Shown: positions 34,327-37,997 of the stretch, piece after piece
Position numbering within the stretch: the first letter of the stretch is position 1
How the letters are laid out: every line of letters starts with the position of its first letter
Origin: Actinomyces dentalis DSM 19115
GTDB taxonomy: Bacteria > Actinomycetota > Actinomycetes > Actinomycetales > Actinomycetaceae
NCBI RefSeq assembly: GCF_000429225.1
Contig: NZ_AUBL01000041.1
Location: forward strand, 1-37,997
Direction of reading: 5' to 3'
DNA length: 37,997 bases
The notes under the pieces: model-generated
What the model was told of the DNA's origin: nothing
Database searches by the model: none
Seen by the model: the letters and a program-made list of their open reading frames with translations, nothing else
Translations under genes and position numbers: made by a program

Positions 34327-35760
34327 TCATGATCTCCCAGACGGAGGCGCGGATGCGGGCCGCCCGTACGAGCCGGGTTTGCGCCAGGAGTCGTCCGACG
34401 GCGCCCCGTATTGAGCCGGCGGGACGGCGGGTGGGTAGGCTGGCGCCGTGGGCTGTGAGACCGGCATCCCGTACTGGGCCGGCGGGGCGGGCTGCGAAGC
34501 CGGAACTCCGTACTGAACTGGCGGAATGGCGGACGGGTGAGCGGGCACCGCCGCTCCGCCGGGTCGGTGGGCCGGCGCCGTGGGCTGCGGGACCGGAGCC
34601 CCGTACTGAGCCGGCGTGACGGCGGGCGGGTAGGCCGGCGCCGCGAGCCGCGACCATGCCGCCGCCGCCGGGTCGGGGTCGTAGGAGCGCAGGAGGCCGA
34701 TGCGCTCGGAGGCCAGCTGCAGTGCCGAGGCCTCATCCCAGGCCATGAGTGAGGCGCCGGCCAGGGGCACGTCCCGCTCCCCGTCCCGGTAGTGCACCTG
34801 CGCCCGCCAGCCCCAGCTCCAGGGCCCGCCCCTGCGCAACCCGCCCTTCCCGTTCGGGGGGATGGCGCGCGCCTCCAGATGTCCGCGCACCTGCTCCCAG
34901 GACAGGGACCTTCTCCTCCAGCCGCGCCTGATCCTCAAGCCGGAGGCGTTGACGACCGTGACATTATCGGGACGCAGCCCGAAAAAAGACGACCCGTGGA
35001 GAGCGAACATCAGTGCAGCCAGGCCGAGCGCCACGAGCACTCCCGCGCAAATACGCGTGAGCGCGTCGGCGTAGTCACTCCGCCAGAGCTGCCACGCCAA
35101 CCCCCAGCAACTGCATGCACTCCCGAGGAGGATGAAGGCGGTCCCCTTGTCGTCCCTGTGCTCCGTCAGGACAAGTCCGTCCGGACGGGACGGGGCGACG
35201 GGGCCGGCCCCGGGGCCCGGGTCGCGGGCCGCAATGGCGGCCATGGCCCGCTCCACGCGCTGATGGGCCCGGCGCTCGTAATACGGATCGCCCATGAGGC
35301 AGGGCAACTCGATCCGCTCGCCCTCCACCGTGATGACGGGCAGGAGAAGCGGTTTCAAGTTGAAGTTCATAAGGCTTCGCAGCGGGATGACGGAGACGAC
35401 GAGGTTGCCGCGCACCTGGTCCCAACTCAGCGTTCGGAATCTCCTCCCCACGCGAATGCGGAACCCATTGGCATCCACACGCAGGCGCTGACGATGACGC
35501 AGGATGAAGACGATCCCGACGAGGCCGCCGATCACCAGGGGGACGATCTGGATCAGCAGCATGATCGTCCCGATGGTAAGCCCGCCGTCGGACTTCTCCT
35601 GGAGGAACGAGGAGTAAGACAATGGCCTGAAGACCACAGCCAAGAACACCACGCTGAAGACGATCGACCATATTCCCACGCGGGAGTGGATGCCGGTGAA
35701 GACGAGGGGCTTGGCATCGGTCAGGGGCTGTCGCCCGCCGGAGGGTGGGCCTGCGGTCAT
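34327..35760 (-). CDS. Membrane protein with two PH-like modules, copy 2 (frameshifted tail)
   Basis: The 477-residue product shares start context, order of helices and both PH-like modules with copy 1 (RVDANGFRIRVGRRFRTLSW; VVNASGLRIRRGWRRRSLSW) and is very similar to it throughout. Differences cluster in the first membrane region (about residues 35-60), the second helix pair and the Pro/Gln-rich tail. Near the end an 8-nt insertion relative to copy 1 (about 34350-34357) shifts the frame, so it ends APPSGRS, while the conserved tail WEIMTS continues out of frame just beyond. The ATG at 35760 is preceded by the same AAAGGA as copy 1. arcA ends 112 nt upstream. Confidence 0.82.
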   Translation of the reverse strand: MTAGPPSGGRQPLTDAKPLVFTGIHSRVGIWSIVFSVVFLAVVFRPLSYSSFLQEKSDGGLTIGTIMLLIQIVPLVIGGLVGIVFILRHRQRLRVDANGFRIRVGRRFRTLSWDQVRGNLVVSVIPLRSLMNFNLKPLLLPVITVEGERIELPCLMGDPYYERRAHQRVERAMAAIAARDPGPGAGPVAPSRPDGLVLTEHRDDKGTAFILLGSACSCWGLAWQLWRSDYADALTRICAGVLVALGLAALMFALHGSSFFGLRPDNVTVVNASGLRIRRGWRRRSLSWEQVRGHLEARAIPPNGKGGLRRGGPWSWGWRAQVHYRDGERDVPLAGASLMAWDEASALQLASERIGLLRSYDPDPAAAAWSRLAAPAYPPAVTPAQYGAPVPQPTAPAHRPGGAAVPAHPSAIPPVQYGVPASQPAPPAQYGMPVSQPTAPAYPPAVPPAQYGAPSDDSWRKPGSYGRPASAPPSGRS

Positions 35761-35872
35761 GTCGCGTCCTTTCTCAGCGGCGCCGAGCGTACCCGGGCGG
35801 GGCGCCCCGCCGCGATGGGTCCCACTCCCCCGCCGCGAACGCGGGACGCAGCGGGTGGGCGCCGACGTCGGG

Positions 35873-37237
35873 CTACACGGCGTCGCGGGTGACCGGGCAG
35901 GTCATGCAGTGCGAACCGCCGCGGCCGCGGACGAGCTCGACCCCGGGGGTCTCGATGACCTCCACCCCGGCCTGGCGCAGGGTGTCGTTGGCGGCCTGGT
36001 TGTGGGCGTAGCCGATGACGCGCCCCGGGGCGAGGGCGACGACGTTGCAGGAGTCGCGGGCCAGCTCGCGCAGGGCCTCGGCCTCGTCGGACATGTCCGG
36101 GCTGATGATGCGGAAGGAGTCGATCCCGGCGGCCCGCGCCAGGACGGCGTCCATCTCGGCGCCGTCGTGGACGGTCACGCGCAGGGCACCGCCGCCCGCC
36201 TTGGTCGAGCCGCGGGAGGCGCCGGGCTCGATCTCGACGGTGGTGACGTCGTTGAAGCCGGGGAAGCGCAGGTAGGTGTCCGGGGAGACCATCGTCATGA
36301 GGGTGTCCAGGTGCATGACGGCGTCGAGCTCGGTGTAGAAGGCTCGGTCGGGCATGTGGACGCCGATGACGCGGTCGGCGACGCCGTCGTCGAACAGGCG
36401 CGTGGCCAGGCGCTCCACGCCGGCGGCGCTGGAGCGGTGGGACAGACCCATGACCAGGGCGCGGTTGCCCAGGACCTGGAAGTCGCCGCCCTCGACGGTG
36501 GCCGGGGAGGCGCCGTGGGGCTCGGACCACAGCAGGCCGCGGTCGGCGAAGGCCGGGTGGTAGCGGTAGACGGCCTCGTAATTGACGGCCTCCCGTCGGC
36601 GCGGGGCCAGGGCCATCGTGTTGACGCTGCGGCCCCCGTAGAGCCAAGCGGAGGTGTCGCGGGTGAACAGGTGGTTGGGCAGTGGGGTGATGACGAATTG
36701 CCAGCCCAGGGTGGACAGGTAGGTGGTGTTGAACAGAGTGGCGGCATCGTCGGCGCTCAGGCGCTCGCGCAGCTCGGTGCGGGTGATGCCGGCCAGGAGG
36801 ACCTCGGCGAGCTCGACGTCGGACAGGCCCTGGAGGTAGGCGGTGAGAACCTCCGAGGTGGACACGCCGACGGCGTTGGGGCCCACCGTCTCGGTCAGAA
36901 CGAGCTCGCGCGCCCCGGGCACGGCCAGGGTCTCGACGAGCAGGTCGCGGAAGTCGTGGACGATGACGCCCTCGGCGCGCAGGATCGCGGTGAAGGCGTC
37001 GTGCTCGGCCTGGGCGCGGCGGATGTTGAGGGCGTCGTCGAAGAGCAGGTCGTTGGCGTTGATGGGGGTGACCCGGGCGATCTCGCGGCCGGGCCGGTGG
37101 ACGATGACCTCGCGCAGGGTGCCGGTCTCGGAGTCCACGCGCCCGCCGCCGCGCTCGACGGGGATGAAGGTGCGCTGCGCGGCGGCCGGGGTGGTGCCCG
37201 CCGTCCCTGCCTCGGTGGTCTGCGTCGTCGGCGTCAT
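35873..37237 (-). CDS. arcA: Arginine deiminase
   Basis: Hydrolyses arginine to citrulline and ammonia, first step of the arginine deiminase pathway that yields ATP and alkali. The 454-residue product has [39 protein letters not shown] and the C-terminal [11 protein letters not shown], with the nucleophile Cys444. The ATG at 37237 gives a ~20-residue Thr/Ala-rich N-terminal extension; its ribosome-binding site is weak, so a start nearer the conserved [17 protein letters not shown] is possible. The carbamoyltransferase is downstream on the same strand with three or four genes between. arcC, arcD and an ArgR/ArcR gene are not in the window. Confidence 0.95.
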   Translation of the reverse strand: MTPTTQTTEAGTAGTTPAAAQRTFIPVERGGGRVDSETGTLREVIVHRPGREIARVTPINANDLLFDDALNIRRAQAEHDAFTAILRAEGVIVHDFRDLLVETLAVPGARELVLTETVGPNAVGVSTSEVLTAYLQGLSDVELAEVLLAGITRTELRERLSADDAATLFNTTYLSTLGWQFVITPLPNHLFTRDTSAWLYGGRSVNTMALAPRRREAVNYEAVYRYHPAFADRGLLWSEPHGASPATVEGGDFQVLGNRALVMGLSHRSSAAGVERLATRLFDDGVADRVIGVHMPDRAFYTELDAVMHLDTLMTMVSPDTYLRFPGFNDVTTVEIEPGASRGSTKAGGGALRVTVHDGAEMDAVLARAAGIDSFRIISPDMSDEAEALRELARDSCNVVALAPGRVIGYAHNQAANDTLRQAGVEVIETPGVELVRGRGGSHCMTCPVTRDAV

Positions 37238-37697
37238 GGGACCAGGGTAGTCGGGTTGCGCGGGCCCGGCCCGCGGCTCCTCCCGGAACGGAGACGCGAG
37301 CGAACACGGCGAGCCTTTCTCGTCGAAGGTTCCGGGGCGGGGATCGGCGCGGTGGTGCGGGAGGGATGGGCGCGGAGTGGGGGGTGACGCGCACGGGGAT
37401 CGTATCGCCCTGCGTCGTACTGGGGCCTCCCGCGTCATCACGCCGGTCCTGGCCGGTCCGGGGGTCTTTCTGGCGGGAAGGGCCCATTGGCTTGAGGGCG
37501 CCTCTGCGGAAGCGGCATCGCAGTGGAAGGTGCGGCTGCAGAGATGCGCGAGACGCACGGGTTGTCCGCCGTGACTCGGGCGGAGGCGCGGAGAGTGCGA
37601 GCCCGAGCCGGTTGCGGGTTCTTGCCGATGCTCCGGCGCCTCGTCCCTGACGATCCCGAGGGAATCGGTCAAGTCTCTTGGTGTGGTGTTCTTCCGG
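37238..37697. other. 460-nt spacer between arcA and the IS256-type element
   Basis: No gene I can defend. The arcA promoter should lie in the part next to 37237, but I find no good -10/-35 pair. The last ~30-40 nt before 37698 probably belong to the insertion sequence. Several open frames cross the region without ribosome-binding sites or family features. Confidence 0.4.
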
Positions 37698-37997
37698 TCA
37701 GGTGGTGATGGCGGGCAGGGCGGCGCGGTCGCTGGCGCTGTTGTCGGCCTGGAGCATGTCGGTCAGGTGTCGCAGTGAGGTCTGGGACAGGTAGCGGCGT
37801 TCGCCGTACTGCCACTCCTCGTGCTGCTCCAACAGGACGGATCCGATCAGGCGGGTGACGGACTCGCTGTCGGGGAACACCTGGACGACGTCTGCTCGGC
37901 GCTTGATCTCGCGGTTGAGGCGCTCGATGGGGTTGTTGGACCAGATCTTGGTCCAGTGCTCCCGGGGGAAGGCGGCGAACGCGGTCAGGTCCGGCTC
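37665..37997 (-). mobile_element. IS256-family insertion sequence, 3' end only
   Basis: Inferred from the transposase below. The outer end is probably within about 37665-37690, where GGTCAAGTCTCTTGGTGTGG could be the start of a terminal inverted repeat. The other end lies outside the window, so neither the repeat nor a target duplication can be confirmed. Confidence 0.45.
37698..37997 (-). CDS. IS256-family (mutator-type) transposase, C-terminal part
   Basis: The frame enters at the right edge and codes 99 residues to a TGA at 37698-37700. The segment [16 protein letters not shown] followed by ADVVQVFPD is the characteristic C-terminal block of IS256/mutator DDE transposases and includes the catalytic Glu region ([12 protein letters not shown]). 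The rest, [19 protein letters not shown] and so on, is the usual helical tail. The N-terminal domain and the two catalytic Asp are outside the window, so intactness cannot be judged. Confidence 0.9.
   Translation of the reverse strand, partial: EPDLTAFAAFPREHWTKIWSNNPIERLNREIKRRADVVQVFPDSESVTRLIGSVLLEQHEEWQYGERRYLSQTSLRHLTDMLQADNSASDRAALPAITT

Noticed and set aside
37366..37650. Plus-strand small frames between arcA and the transposase
   Set aside because: No ribosome-binding site, composition typical of chance frames, and overlap with the expected arcA promoter region.

Overview
The window is very GC-rich, dense DNA with GTG/ATG starts and many 1-8 nt gene overlaps. Gene content (14-subunit Complex I, actinobacterial-type menaquinone enzymes, an arginine deiminase, an HtrA with a long low-complexity N-terminus) points to a high-GC actinobacterium. 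An oral/host-associated Actinomyces or close relative is my best guess; that is inference from style and content, not a database match.

Layout. (i) 1-1455, plus strand: three small unrecognised genes, the first cut by the window edge, in DNA that looks less GC-rich than the core; they resemble an accessory or immunity-type cassette. (ii) 1494-4580, minus: alanine dehydrogenase (ald) and an FprA-type ferredoxin/NADP reductase, separated by a spacer with a perfect 22-bp inverted repeat and a duplicated 3' hairpin. (iii) 5016-6329, plus: a lipoprotein of unknown function, followed by an 830-nt spacer rich in repeats. (iv) 7163-26634, minus: one long respiratory operon, read from 26634 downwards: geranylgeranyl-reductase-family enzyme (MenJ-like), nuoA-nuoN complete and in canonical order, then a polyprenyl diphosphate synthase. 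menG lies divergently at 26998. Quinone synthesis, tailoring and the quinone-reducing NADH dehydrogenase are therefore encoded side by side. (v) 27801-32037, minus: htrA, menC and a catabolic-type ornithine carbamoyltransferase. (vi) 32040-37237, minus: a solitary HicB-like protein coupled to the carbamoyltransferase, two tandem paralogous membrane proteins (PH-like), and arginine deiminase (arcA). arcA and the carbamoyltransferase form an arginine deiminase pathway; no arcC or arcD is in the window. (vii) 37698-37997, minus: the C-terminal end of an IS256-family transposase running off the window.

The most notable observations are: NuoG has lost all four ligands of cluster N7 at exactly the expected spacing; the polyprenyl synthase carries a ~95-residue Gly/Ala/Val/Thr repeat near its C-terminus; MenC has Arg in place of a catalytic Lys; two ~120-bp fold-back elements have perfect but sequence-unrelated arms; a possible 26-codon amphipathic peptide gene sits between the two PH-like paralogues; and the tandem PH-like duplication has an 8-nt frameshift in one copy.
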